Of a stretch of 49,957 bases of DNA, positions 30,201-38,430 are shown in pieces. The stretch comes from CBFGTA01 sp965651595 (GTDB lineage: Bacteria > Actinomycetota > Actinomycetes > S36-B12 > UBA10799). Position numbers and translations under genes: made by a program. How positions within the stretch are numbered: the stretch's first letter is position 1; every line of letters begins with the position of its first letter. The notes under the pieces are model-generated. The model was given only the letters and a program-made list of their open reading frames with translations, ran no database searches and was not told the origin of the DNA. Where the stretch lies: assembly GCA_965651595.1 (NCBI GenBank), contig CBFGTA010000002.1, positions 1 through 49,957 on the forward strand. The letters are read 5' to 3'.

Positions 30201-31797
30201 GCGCCACTCGACTCCGGGCGTCGGACTCATCTCTCCGCCCCCGCACCACGACATCTACTCAATTGAGGACTTGGCTCAGCTCATTCACGACCTCAAGAAC
30301 GCCAATCCCCAAGCGCGGATCCACGTCAAACTCGTCAGCGAGGTGGGTGTGGGGACTGTGGCGGCAGGGGTCGCCAAAGCGCACGCTGATGTTGTATTGA
30401 TTTCTGGTCACGATGGCGGCACCGGCGCGTCCCCGTTGACGAGCCTCAAGCACGCCGGGGGTCCGTGGGAGCTCGGCCTGGCCGAAACCCAACAGACCTT
30501 GATGGCTAACGGCCTACGCGACCGCGTCGTCGTCCAGACTGACGGCCAACTCAAGACCGGTCGCGATGTAGTGATTGCCGCACTGCTCGGTGCCGAAGAG
30601 TTCGGATTCGCGACAGCACCGCTCGTCGTGTCCGGATGCATCATGATGCGCGTGTGCCACCTTGACACCTGCCCGGTGGGAATCGCGACTCAGAACCCAG
30701 TCCTGCGTGAGCGCTACACCGGCAAGCCAGAATTCGTCGTGAACTACTTCGAGTTCGTGGCCGAAGAGGTTCGCGAACTGCTCGCCTCCCTCGGACTGCG
30801 GAGTCTGGACGAGGCCATCGGGCAGGTCGAGTTGCTCGACGTGGCTGACGCCGTCAACCACTGGAAGGCCTCTGGACTCGATCTCAGCCCGATTCTGGCA
30901 GCCCCTGATGAGAGCTATGGGATCACTCGCCGGTGCACCACGGTTCAAGATCATGGACTCGAGAAGGCGCTAGACAATCAACTCATCGACATGTGTGTTC
31001 CCGCCATCGAGTCGGCTCAACCGGTCCGCGGGCAGATCGAAATTCGCAACGTCCATCGCACGGTCGGCACCATGTTGGGCTCGGCAGTCACCCGCGTCCA
31101 TGGCGAGGCGGGCTTGCCCGAAGGCACCATCGACCTCACTTTCGTAGGTTCGGCCGGGCAATCGTTCGGGGCATTTGTGCCCAGTGGTATCACTCTTCGC
31201 CTCGAGGGCGACGCCAACGACTACGTCGGCAAGGGTCTGTCTGGCGGTCGTATCGTGATCCGACCAGACCGGGATGCCGCTTTGGTGGCCGCGGACAACA
31301 TCATCGCCGGCAACGTGATCGCCTACGGCGCAACGGCCGGTTCCATCATGATCCGCGGGATCGTGGGGGAGCGGTGCTGCGTTCGCAATAGTGGGGCGAC
31401 GGTGATCGTGGAAGGCGCCGGAGACCACTTATGCGAATACATGACCGGCGGACGGGTGATTGTTCTGGGCCAAACGGGACGCAACATCGCCGCCGGAATG
31501 AGTGGTGGAATGGCCTACCTGCTCGACCTCGATCCCGAGATGGTGAATCCGGAGATGGTCGATGTGGAAGGCCTCGAAGTCGAAGATGCTGAGTACCTCC
31601 ACGATCAGATCACCACTCACGCCCAGGAAACCGGTTCTGAAGTGGCCCAGGCGCTGATCGACGATTGGGACAACGCTCGCTACCGATTCAGCAAGATCAT
31701 GCCCCGCGACTACCGGCGGGTATTGAAAGCAATCGCCGATGCTCAACGCCTCGGGGTAGACGTTGACACTGCAGTGATGGAGGCAGCTCGTGGCTGA
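27262..31797 (+). CDS. gltB: Glutamate synthase large subunit
   Basis: With GltD forms NADPH-GOGAT, which makes two glutamates from glutamine and 2-oxoglutarate. The 1511-residue protein has an N-terminal glutaminase domain with Cys in HDACGVAF as the nucleophile after a short propeptide, a central domain, the FMN-binding synthase domain (SMGAMSYGSIS-like region, KSNTGEGGED, GAKPGEGGQLPGHK, GHDGGTGASPL), the 3Fe-4S cysteines in CIMMRVCHLDTCPVG, and the C-terminal beta-helix GXGXG repeats (GLSGGRIVIRP, TGGRVIVLG). It has full family length with nothing missing. The ATG follows GGGAG. It overlaps gltD by 8 nt. The long leader suggests RNA-level control. Confidence 0.98.
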   Translation: MSVFATRPASGLYDPQFEHDACGVAFVATLTGNASHEIVQQALTALRNLDHRGASGAEVDTGDGAGILVQIPDAFFRAVSDFPLPEAGAYAAGNVFLPADVAAREAARQTIEDIATEEGIQILGWRDVPVVAELVGRTAAAAMPHFSQVFIAATRDAQAVTGLELERLSFCLRKRSELEAGIYFASLSSRTIVYKGMLTTAQLEPFYPDLSDHRFASALGLVHSRFSTNTFPSWPLAHPFRFIAHNGEINTVRGNRNWMKAREAMLASDVIPGDLQRLFPICSPTASDSASFDEVLELLYLGGRSLPHAVLMMIPEAWENNVNMDPNRRAFYEYHSTMMEPWDGPASVSFTDGSVIGAVLDRNGLRPGRFWITDDGLVVLGSEAGVLDIPASKVVRKGRLQPGKMFLADLVNGRVIEDDEIKGELAQAAPYGEWLEEGLVHLEDLPDREHVVHTHSSVVRRQQAFGYTEEELRILVSPMALNGIEPIGSMGTDTPIAALSERPRLIFDYFSQLFAQVTNPPLDAIREEIVTSLATNIGRELNLLDATADHCRHIVLPFPVIDNDELAKILHIDADENQDYRAAKVSMLYRVADGAAGLERRLDEVFAEVDALVAAGVDFIVLSDRDSDADFAPIPSLLATSAVHHHLVREKTRTQVSVLVETGDVREVHHVALLIGYGAAAINPYLAMESVEDMVRNGTLEGVSPAQAVRNLVRALGKGVLKVMSKMGISTVASYRGAQVFEAIGLSQEFVDRYFTGTTSKLGGVGLDVIAQEVEKRHRIAYPTNGIPPAHRSLPVGGEYQWRREGEPHLFNPETVFRLQHSTRTKRYDIFREYSHLVDNQSRELMTLRGLFRFANGQRTPIPIEEVEPVSSIVRRFSTGAMSYGSISAEAHETLAIAMNRLGAKSNTGEGGEDPERYIPLPNGDSRRSAIKQVASGRFGVTSHYLVNSDDIQIKMAQGAKPGEGGQLPGHKVYPWVARTRHSTPGVGLISPPPHHDIYSIEDLAQLIHDLKNANPQARIHVKLVSEVGVGTVAAGVAKAHADVVLISGHDGGTGASPLTSLKHAGGPWELGLAETQQTLMANGLRDRVVVQTDGQLKTGRDVVIAALLGAEEFGFATAPLVVSGCIMMRVCHLDTCPVGIATQNPVLRERYTGKPEFVVNYFEFVAEEVRELLASLGLRSLDEAIGQVELLDVADAVNHWKASGLDLSPILAAPDESYGITRRCTTVQDHGLEKALDNQLIDMCVPAIESAQPVRGQIEIRNVHRTVGTMLGSAVTRVHGEAGLPEGTIDLTFVGSAGQSFGAFVPSGITLRLEGDANDYVGKGLSGGRIVIRPDRDAALVAADNIIAGNVIAYGATAGSIMIRGIVGERCCVRNSGATVIVEGAGDHLCEYMTGGRVIVLGQTGRNIAAGMSGGMAYLLDLDPEMVNPEMVDVEGLEVEDAEYLHDQITTHAQETGSEVAQALIDDWDNARYRFSKIMPRDYRRVLKAIADAQRLGVDVDTAVMEAARG

Positions 31798-33244
31798 TCC
31801 GCGTGGTTTTCTCAAATACGACCGTAACCTGCCGCAACGGCGGCCAGTCGACGTGCGCATACAGGACTGGAGGGAAGTCTATGAGCCGTTCCCAGTCGGG
31901 GCCGTACGCGAACAAGCATCCCGCTGTATGGACTGCGGAATCCCCTTCTGTCATCAGGGCTGCCCGCTGGGCAACCTGATTCCCGAATGGAATGACCTGG
32001 TTCGTCGCGACGACTGGCCCAATGCCATTGAACGCCTGCATGCAACCAACAACTTCCCCGACTTCACTGGTCGACTGTGCCCGGCACCCTGCGAGACAGC
32101 ATGCGTTCTCGGCATCAACCAGCCGCCCGTGACCATCAAACAGATGGAAGTCGAGATCATCGACCGAGCGTGGGCCGAAGGCTGGGTCACGCCGCAGCCG
32201 CCGGACCGCTTGACCGGGCAGACCGTGGCAGTGGTCGGCTCCGGGCCAGCCGGACTAGCCGCGGCCCAGCAGCTCGCGCGGGCAGGCCACACCGTCGCCG
32301 TGTACGAGCGTGACGACCGGATCGGCGGGCTGCTGCGCTACGGCATCCCCGAGTTCAAGATGGAAAAAGTCCACCTGAACCGGCGACTACTCCAACTCGA
32401 AGCCGAAGGAGTCAAGTTCCGATCCGGTGTGACTGTCGGGACAGATATCACCGGATCGGACCTGCGTCGCCGCTACGACGCGGTGATCCTGGCGATTGGG
32501 GCGACGGTCCGGCGCGAGCTGCCAGTTCCCGGGCGGGACCTCACGGGGATCTATCAGGCAATGGAATATTTGCCTCTAGCGAACCGCGTGTGTGAAGGCG
32601 ATCTCAAAGACTCGCCGATTGACGCGCGCGACAAGCACGTCATCGTCATCGGCGGTGGCGACACCGGGGCGGATTGCCTCGGCACAGCCACGCGACAAGG
32701 CGCCGCCAGCGTCACGCAACTAGAGATTCTGCCGCGTCCATCCGACGAGCGACCCAGCGGACAACCGTGGCCAACCTACCCAATGATCTACCGCGTTTCC
32801 TCAGCCCACGAAGAGAACGGCGAACGAGTGTTCGCTGTCAGCACCGAACGGTTCGTCGGTAACGAAGACGGTTCACTGCGGGCACTTGAAATCGTCGAAG
32901 TTGAGCTGATCGACGGAAAGTTCACGCCCGTGGAAGGAACCCGGCGCGAACTGCCAGCCGATCTGGTGTTCCTCGCGATGGGGTTCACCGGCCCCGACGC
33001 GAGCACCTTACACGACCAACTCGGAGTCGAACTAGATGCGCGCGGCAACATCGCGCGTGACGAGCGCTACTGCACTAACGTGGATGGTGTGTTCGTTGCA
33101 GGAGACGCCGGTCGCGGCCAGAGCCTGATCGTCTGGGCTATTGCAGAGGGTCGAGCCGCGGCTGCTTCAGTTGATGAATACCTTTCCGGGGAGACAAACT
33201 TGCCCAGCCCCATCCCGCCTTCTGCTCGACCCATGTCGGTGTGA
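31790..33244 (+). CDS. gltD: Glutamate synthase small subunit
   Basis: Takes electrons from NADPH through FAD and two 4Fe-4S clusters to the large subunit. The 484-residue protein has the N-terminal cluster motifs CMDCGIPFCHQGCPLGN and CPAPCETACVLG, the FAD Rossmann motif VVGSGPAGLAAAQQLARAG, the NADPH motif IGGGDTGADCLG and the C-terminal FVAGDAGRGQSLIVWAIAEGR. The GTG start overlaps gltB by 8 nt, so the subunits are coupled. The stop is followed directly by the pyk ATG, so pyk may be read from the same transcript. Confidence 0.97.
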   Translation: MADPRGFLKYDRNLPQRRPVDVRIQDWREVYEPFPVGAVREQASRCMDCGIPFCHQGCPLGNLIPEWNDLVRRDDWPNAIERLHATNNFPDFTGRLCPAPCETACVLGINQPPVTIKQMEVEIIDRAWAEGWVTPQPPDRLTGQTVAVVGSGPAGLAAAQQLARAGHTVAVYERDDRIGGLLRYGIPEFKMEKVHLNRRLLQLEAEGVKFRSGVTVGTDITGSDLRRRYDAVILAIGATVRRELPVPGRDLTGIYQAMEYLPLANRVCEGDLKDSPIDARDKHVIVIGGGDTGADCLGTATRQGAASVTQLEILPRPSDERPSGQPWPTYPMIYRVSSAHEENGERVFAVSTERFVGNEDGSLRALEIVEVELIDGKFTPVEGTRRELPADLVFLAMGFTGPDASTLHDQLGVELDARGNIARDERYCTNVDGVFVAGDAGRGQSLIVWAIAEGRAAAASVDEYLSGETNLPSPIPPSARPMSV

Positions 33245-34705
33245 ATGATGCGTCGAGCCAAGATTGTCTGCACCCTTGGGCCAGCCACCAAAGGTGCGCC
33301 TGCGATTGAGAGTCTGGTGCGGGCAGGCATGGACGTCGCCCGGATCAACATGAGCCACGGGACTCATGCCGAGCACGCTGAATCGATCGCAGACGTGAGA
33401 GCGGCTACGGATCGAACCGGCCGCGGCGTGGGTGTCCTCGCGGACCTGCAGGGACCCAAGATCCGGCTCGGCACATTCGCTGAAGGGCCTGTACGCCTCA
33501 CCGCCGGTGAGCACTTCACCATCACGACTCGGCCCGTTGTCGGCGATAAGACGCTCTGCTCGACGACCTACCTTGGTCTACCCGGCGATGTGGCCGCCGG
33601 TGACCTCATGCTGATTGACGATGGCCGCATTGCTGTGCGAGTTATTGAGGTCGACGGACCTGACGTGCGCACGGTCGTGGTGGATGGCGGAATGGTGTCC
33701 GATCACAAAGGCATCAACCTTCCGGGTGTCGCGGTCAGCGTCCCCGCCCTCGCCGACAAGGACGTCGACGACCTCCGCTGGGCGCTCAAGGCTGGCGTCG
33801 ACATGGTGGCCCTGTCGTTCGTGCGCAGTGCCGACGACGTCCTCGACGTACACCAGGTGATGGACGAGCTCGGCATTCGGGTCCCGGTGCTGGCCAAGAT
33901 CGAAAAACCGCAAGCCGTTGAACACCTCGACGCCATCATCGCCGCGTTCGACGGAATCATGGTTGCTCGCGGTGACCTCGGGGTGGAACTGCCGATCGAA
34001 CAAGTGCCACTCGTGCAGAAGCAGGCCATCAATCGGGCCCGACAGATGGGCAAGCCTGTGATTGTGGCAACGCAGATGTTGGACTCGATGGCCACCGCTA
34101 AGCGTCCCACCCGGGCGGAGGCCTCCGATGTGGCCAATGCCGTCTACGACGGCACCGATGCGCTCATGCTATCTGCGGAGACCAGCGTCGGTGTGCATCC
34201 GAGTCTCGTCGTTGAAACGATGGCCCGCATCATCACCTACTGTGAAGACCATCTACTCAAGAACGTCCCGCCCATTACCGAAGAACCCAACACGTCGACG
34301 GCGAAGGCTATTACTCGGGCGGTCTGTCAGGTCGGCAAAGCCGTTGAAGCGACCCATTTGTGTACCTTCACCGAGACCGGGCGGACAGCCCGCTTCGTGG
34401 CCCGGCACCGACCGAGTATCCCCCTGGTGGCGTTCACGCCTAGTCAGCGAGTTCGCTCCCAGTTGGCGCTCGTGTGGGGGGTGGAAACCTTCCTCGTCGA
34501 CCCGGCCGACTCGACGGATCGAATGGTCGAGATCGTTGACGAGCAACTGCTGACCCACAGTCGCTGCCAACCAGGAGATCGGGTAGTGGTTGTGGCTGGC
34601 GTACCGCCGGGGATATCAGGAACCACCAATGGGATGCGGGTCCACGTGATGGGTCGACACGAACGTGACCACACCACGGTTGCCCCACCTTCAGGCTCGG
34701 CCTGA
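33245..34705 (+). CDS. pyk: Pyruvate kinase
   Basis: Converts phosphoenolpyruvate and ADP to pyruvate and ATP at the end of glycolysis. The 486-residue protein starts RRAKIVCTLGPAT, then INMSHGTH, DLQGPKIRLG, the catalytic lysine region LAKIEKPQAVEHLD, the signature IMVARGDLGVELP, TQMLDSM, and a full C-terminal allosteric domain with FTETGRTARFVA. The ATG abuts the gltD stop with no gap. The position after the trp-lgt region is conserved with mycobacteria. It is convergent with bldD; the 68-nt gap has only a weak imperfect stem (CGCGCTCAC near 34707 with GTGAG near 34739). Confidence 0.97.
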   Translation: MMRRAKIVCTLGPATKGAPAIESLVRAGMDVARINMSHGTHAEHAESIADVRAATDRTGRGVGVLADLQGPKIRLGTFAEGPVRLTAGEHFTITTRPVVGDKTLCSTTYLGLPGDVAAGDLMLIDDGRIAVRVIEVDGPDVRTVVVDGGMVSDHKGINLPGVAVSVPALADKDVDDLRWALKAGVDMVALSFVRSADDVLDVHQVMDELGIRVPVLAKIEKPQAVEHLDAIIAAFDGIMVARGDLGVELPIEQVPLVQKQAINRARQMGKPVIVATQMLDSMATAKRPTRAEASDVANAVYDGTDALMLSAETSVGVHPSLVVETMARIITYCEDHLLKNVPPITEEPNTSTAKAITRAVCQVGKAVEATHLCTFTETGRTARFVARHRPSIPLVAFTPSQRVRSQLALVWGVETFLVDPADSTDRMVEIVDEQLLTHSRCQPGDRVVVVAGVPPGISGTTNGMRVHVMGRHERDHTTVAPPSGSA

Positions 34706-34773
34706 TCGCGCTCACTTGACTTGATTGCTCCCACTGCGGTGAGGACATCGCGCGATAGGCAAGACTGGAACTG

Positions 34774-35268
34774 CTAGCGGTCGTCGATGGCTCGCTTCGC
34801 ATCCGCGTTGAGCACGCCCCAAGCGATCAGTTGTTCGGCCAGCACGCTCGGCGGTTGGTCGTAGATCACGGCCAAAGTTCGCAGATCGTCTTGGCGGATC
34901 GACAGGATGCGCCCGTTATAGTCGCCGCGTTGGGCTTGAATCGCTGCCGCATAGCGGGCGAGCGGCCCGGCTTTGTCGGCGGGTACCTGGCCGAGACGTT
35001 CCAAGTCGAGAACGAGGCGAGGAGGCGGTTCGGACACACCGGCCGGAACTGCGTCAGGCAGGATCTCAGCAACCGGGACACCGTAGAAGTCGGAGAGTTC
35101 GGCAAGTTTCTGGACAGTGATGGCCCGGTCTCCCCGTTCATAGGATCCGACCACGACGGCCTTCCAACGTCCTTCAGATTTCTCCTCGACCCCCTGGAGA
35201 CTCATGCCCTGCTGCTGACGAATCGACCGCAGTTTCGCTCCGAGTGCTTTGGCATACTCGCTTGCCAT
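34774..35268 (-). CDS. bldD: Global developmental regulator BldD
   Basis: A DNA-binding repressor that in Streptomyces is dimerised by tetrameric cyclic-di-GMP to block sporulation genes. The 164-residue protein is close to Streptomyces BldD throughout: an N-terminal XRE-type helix-turn-helix (residues about 7-70, with EEKSEGRWKAVVVGSYERGD), a Pro-rich linker, and the C-terminal ligand domain (RYAAAIQAQRGDYNG, LSIRQDDLRTLAVIYDQ). The cyclic-di-GMP signature is complete: R114-G-D116 and R125-Q-D-D128, at the same residue numbers as in Streptomyces. The ATG at 35266-35268 follows AAAGGG. A BldD-box match lies over its own promoter. It is divergent from the pyr operon. Confidence 0.95.
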   Translation of the reverse strand: MASEYAKALGAKLRSIRQQQGMSLQGVEEKSEGRWKAVVVGSYERGDRAITVQKLAELSDFYGVPVAEILPDAVPAGVSEPPPRLVLDLERLGQVPADKAGPLARYAAAIQAQRGDYNGRILSIRQDDLRTLAVIYDQPPSVLAEQLIAWGVLNADAKRAIDDR

Positions 35269-35360
35269 GACACACCCTTTCCGGCCGCCCGTCCGGTCCG
35301 CTCCGTGCCCGTGGAGTCTACGTCTGCCGACGGGCTTGCCATGATCGCACACGTTGGCGA

Positions 35361-35391
35361 TCTATATCCCTCATGGTGACACAAGGTCACC
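35361..35391 (-). promoter_or_regulatory. bldD promoter with BldD-box match
   Basis: GGTGAC-ACAAG-GTCACC (35375-35391) is a perfect 6-bp inverted repeat that contains TGAC-N5-GTCA, matching the BldD consensus TNAC-N5-GTNA as I recall it. On the minus strand a -10 TATAGA (35361-35366) and a -35-like GTGACC (35385-35390) are 18 nt apart, so the box overlaps the -35. This predicts autoregulation, as known for Streptomyces bldD. Confidence 0.65.
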
Positions 35392-35523
35392 TGGAACCTT
35401 ACGGAGAGTAGCAGAACGTTCGCAACTGTCGTCGGGCGAACGGGCGACCGACCGGAACATCGGGGCTCGATGGCTGCAGTGTTAGGGTGAGAGACGCTAG
35501 ACCTAGAGACGTCCTTTAACTAT

Positions 35524-35557
35524 CCGTCCCGTGAGTCGGAGAAGGGGGTCAGAGTTG
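35524..35557 (+). promoter_or_regulatory. pyrR site: PyrR RNA-binding site over the pyrR start
   Basis: TCCCGTGAGTCGGAGAAGG (from 35527) matches the conserved PyrR binding loop (UCCnGnGAG...GAGAAGG) known from Bacillus and described in mycobacteria. It overlaps the ribosome site GAAGGGGG and lies just before the TTG start. AACT at 35518-35521 can pair with AGTT at 35553-35556, closing a stem over the start codon. PyrR-UMP binding would then block translation. A -10-like TAGGGT at 35483-35488 could drive the operon. Confidence 0.7.
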
Positions 35558-36130
35558 AAACCTACGCGTTCTCGCGAGTTGCTCTCTGCTTCAGATATCG
35601 ATCGCATTCTGACTCGCATCTCCCACGAAATCATTGAAGGTGCTCAGGGTTCTGAGGGCCTCGTTCTGATGGGTATCCAGACCCGCGGCGTCCCTTTGGC
35701 CCGCCGCATCGCTGACAAGATTGCTCGATTCGAAGGCCCCGTTCCGATGGGCTCACTCGACATCACAATGTATCGCGACGATCTGCGCCTTCGTCCCGCC
35801 CGGCCACTTGAAACAACCGAACTGCCCCCCGGCGGAATCGACGGCAAGATCGTCGTCCTGGTCGATGACGTCTTGTTCTCGGGACGGACTGTGCGGGCGG
35901 GGCTAGACGCTCTAGGAGAACTTGGTCGACCGGGTGCGGTCCGACTCGCAGTGCTGGTGGATCGCGGCCATCGGCAGTTGCCGATTCGAGCCGACTACGT
36001 CGGCAAGAACCTGCCCACCGCTGTGGCTGAAGAGGTCCGAGTTCACGTGCGAGAAATCGACGGAACCGACCGAGTCGACCTGGTGGATTCGGGATCTGAA
36101 CGGTCCGAATCGGGGGCGGACGGCTCGTGA
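35555..36130 (+). CDS. pyrR: Pyrimidine operon regulator PyrR / uracil phosphoribosyltransferase-like protein
   Basis: Binds pyr mRNA in response to UMP, and many members also have uracil phosphoribosyltransferase activity. The 191-residue protein has the PRTase fold: MGIQTRGVPLARR, DITMYRDDLRL, the PRPP motif VVLVDDVLFSGRTVR and LVDRGHRQLPIRADYVGKNLPT. I choose the TTG at 35555 because GAAGGGGG is correctly spaced for it; the in-frame GTG at 35531 lies inside the PyrR-binding loop. The acidic tail after residue 175 is an extension. Its stop overlaps pyrB (GTGA), so repression of its translation could reduce the whole operon. Confidence 0.93.
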   Translation: MKPTRSRELLSASDIDRILTRISHEIIEGAQGSEGLVLMGIQTRGVPLARRIADKIARFEGPVPMGSLDITMYRDDLRLRPARPLETTELPPGGIDGKIVVLVDDVLFSGRTVRAGLDALGELGRPGAVRLAVLVDRGHRQLPIRADYVGKNLPTAVAEEVRVHVREIDGTDRVDLVDSGSERSESGADGS

Positions 36131-37101
36131 AACACCTGCTCAGTGCCCACGATCTGACCCGTACCGAGGCCATCGGGATCCTCGACACCGCCGAAGAACT
36201 CGCCCGGATCACGTCTGGACCCGTCAAGAAACTTCCCACCTTGCGAGGCCGAACCGTCGTCAACCTGTTCTTCGAGGATTCGACTCGCACGCGACTGTCG
36301 TTTGAGGCGGCGGCGAAGCGGTTGTCGGCCGACGTCATCAACTTTTCTGCTAAAGGCTCGAGTGTGTCGAAGGGCGAGAACCTCAAGGACACCGCATTGA
36401 CACTCGAAGCCATGGGTGCAGATGCCGTGGTCATTCGACACGGAGCCAGTGGCGCTCCCCACCTCCTGGCCCATTCCGGATGGATCAGGGGAGGGGTCGT
36501 CAATGCTGGGGACGGCACCCACGAGCACCCCACTCAGGCGCTCCTCGATGCCTACACCGTGCGTCGACACGTGGCCGGTGACAGTCGGGACCTCTCCGGC
36601 AAGCGAATCACCATCGTGGGAGATGTGCTCCACTCGCGGGTGGCCCGTTCGAACGTGGCACTGCTGCACACACTCGGTGCCCAGGTGACCTTGGTCGCCC
36701 CGCCGACGCTGCTGCCGGTCGGTATCGAAGCGTGGCCATGTGCGGTCAGCTACGACTTGGATCCCGCCCTGGCCGAGGCAGATGCCGTCATGATGCTGCG
36801 TGTTCAGCACGAGAGAATGGGCGAGGCGTTCTTCCCGTCTTCGCGGGAATACTCGCGAGCCTACGGCCTCGACGCGCGGCGATCCGACCTTCTGCCTGAG
36901 GGCGCGATCGTGTTGCACCCGGGGCCGATGAACCGTGGGATGGAGATCACTGCCGACGTTGCCGACGGCCCGCGTTCGGTGATCGTCGAGCAGGTCACGA
37001 ACGGAGTGCATGTGCGGATGGCCGTGCTGTACTTGCTGCTCGGAGGTCACACGGACGCAGACGGCCCGATTGTCGAGCACACCAGTGAGGGAGCCTCATG
37101 A
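36127..37101 (+). CDS. pyrB: Aspartate carbamoyltransferase catalytic subunit
   Basis: Joins carbamoyl phosphate and aspartate, the committed step of pyrimidine synthesis. The 324-residue protein has the carbamoyl phosphate motif FFEDSTRTRLSFE, the SSVSKGE loop with the catalytic lysine, HGASGAPH, HEHPTQALLD, VGDVLHSRVARSN, VMMLRVQHER and HPGPMNRG. No pyrI regulatory subunit is present, as usual in actinobacteria. The GTG start overlaps the pyrR stop and its TGA overlaps pyrC. Confidence 0.97.
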   Translation: MKHLLSAHDLTRTEAIGILDTAEELARITSGPVKKLPTLRGRTVVNLFFEDSTRTRLSFEAAAKRLSADVINFSAKGSSVSKGENLKDTALTLEAMGADAVVIRHGASGAPHLLAHSGWIRGGVVNAGDGTHEHPTQALLDAYTVRRHVAGDSRDLSGKRITIVGDVLHSRVARSNVALLHTLGAQVTLVAPPTLLPVGIEAWPCAVSYDLDPALAEADAVMMLRVQHERMGEAFFPSSREYSRAYGLDARRSDLLPEGAIVLHPGPMNRGMEITADVADGPRSVIVEQVTNGVHVRMAVLYLLLGGHTDADGPIVEHTSEGAS

Positions 37102-38429
37102 ACGCAGATCGCCACGGTGACGGAGCGACCCTCCACATTCACGGCGCCCACCTCGTGGACGGCCAAGCGGTCAACCTGGTGATTCGCGACGGTGTCATCG
37201 CCGACTTGCGCCCGGTGTCCGAGGCCGCGCCGCCCGTCTCCGACACAGACGACGTCATCGATGCGAGCGGATTGTTGTGCCTGCCTGGGCTCGTTGATCT
37301 CCACACGCACTTGCGCGAACCGGGACGAGAAGACGCCGAGACAGTCGCGACCGGCACGGCCGCCGCCGCCCAAGGCGGGTTCACTGCCGTTCACGCTATG
37401 GCCAACACCGACCCGGTCGCCGACACGGCCGGAGTCGTCGAGCAAGTGTGGCGACTCGGTGAGCAAGCCGGGTGGTGTGAGGTCCGCCCAGTGGGGGCCG
37501 TGACCCGCGGACTGGCCGGGCAACAACTGTCCGAAATCGGAGCCATGGCCGAATCCGCAGCCGGGGTGCGCGTGTTTTCCGACGATGGCAAGTGCGTGTC
37601 GGATCCGGTGCTGATGCGTCGGGCCCTCGAGTACGTCAAAGCTTTCGACGGGGTGATCGCCCAGCATGCACAGGAGCCGCGGTTGACCGAGGACGCCCAG
37701 ATGAACGAGGGCGTGCTCAGCGGGCAACTCGGGCTCAAGGGTTGGCCAGCCGTGGCCGAAGAAGCCATTATCGCTCGCGACGTGCTGCTCGCCCGCCACG
37801 TGAACTCGCGACTGCACATCTGCCACGTGTCGACTGCCGGTTCCGTCGAACTCATCCGGATCGCCAAGGCCCAAGGCATCAACGTGACTGCCGAAGTGAC
37901 CCCCCACCACCTGCTGTTGACCGATGAACTGGCGCGCACCTACGACCCGATCTACAAAGTCAATCCGCCTCTGCGCACCGAAGCAGACGTGATGGCCGTG
38001 CGCGAGGGCCTCGCCGACGGAACTATTGACATCGTCGCCACTGACCACGCTCCGCACCCAGTGGAGGATAAGGAGCGCGAGTGGGCGAGCGCCGCGTTCG
38101 GAATGACTGGTCTCGAGACAGCGCTCGCCGTGGTGGCACTGACCATGGTGGAGACGGCAATGATGGACTGGTCGACGGTGGCCGAACGAATGTCGGCGGC
38201 TCCGGCCCGGATCGGTCGGGTCTCGAACCACGGCCGACCGGTAGCAGTGGGGGAACCGGCCCACTTGTGTTTGGTTGACGTGTCCGGGCATTGGACCGTC
38301 GATCCAGCCGATATGGCGACCAAAAGCTCGAATAGTCCGTTCCGGGGGCTGCAGATGCCGGTGCGAGTGCGGCACACAGTGTTCCGGGGAAGAGTCGTTG
38401 TCCGCGATTGCGAGCTAGTGAGGGGCTGA
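37098..38429 (+). CDS. pyrC: Dihydroorotase (class I)
   Basis: Zinc amidohydrolase that closes carbamoyl aspartate to dihydroorotate. The 443-residue protein has the metal motif DLHTHLREPGRED, the TDHAPH motif with the catalytic Asp, the HICHVSTAG and TAEVTPHHL histidines, and the FSDDGKCV bridging region, all intact, in contrast to the inactive paralogues found in some operons. The length and the REPG motif fit class I. The ATG overlaps the pyrB stop (ATGA). A long ORF on the opposite strand is only a shadow. Confidence 0.97.
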   Translation: MNADRHGDGATLHIHGAHLVDGQAVNLVIRDGVIADLRPVSEAAPPVSDTDDVIDASGLLCLPGLVDLHTHLREPGREDAETVATGTAAAAQGGFTAVHAMANTDPVADTAGVVEQVWRLGEQAGWCEVRPVGAVTRGLAGQQLSEIGAMAESAAGVRVFSDDGKCVSDPVLMRRALEYVKAFDGVIAQHAQEPRLTEDAQMNEGVLSGQLGLKGWPAVAEEAIIARDVLLARHVNSRLHICHVSTAGSVELIRIAKAQGINVTAEVTPHHLLLTDELARTYDPIYKVNPPLRTEADVMAVREGLADGTIDIVATDHAPHPVEDKEREWASAAFGMTGLETALAVVALTMVETAMMDWSTVAERMSAAPARIGRVSNHGRPVAVGEPAHLCLVDVSGHWTVDPADMATKSSNSPFRGLQMPVRVRHTVFRGRVVVRDCELVRG

Positions 38430-38430
38430 C

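Noticed and set aside
34707..34752. Bidirectional terminator between pyk and bldD
   Set aside because: CGCGCTCAC and GTGAG...CGCG can pair only with a 23-nt loop and an internal 5-nt bulge, and there is no T-run. Too weak to annotate.
37047..38375. 442-residue minus-strand ORF over pyrC
   Set aside because: It is His/Gly/Arg-rich with no recognisable domain and lies fully antisense to an intact dihydroorotase.
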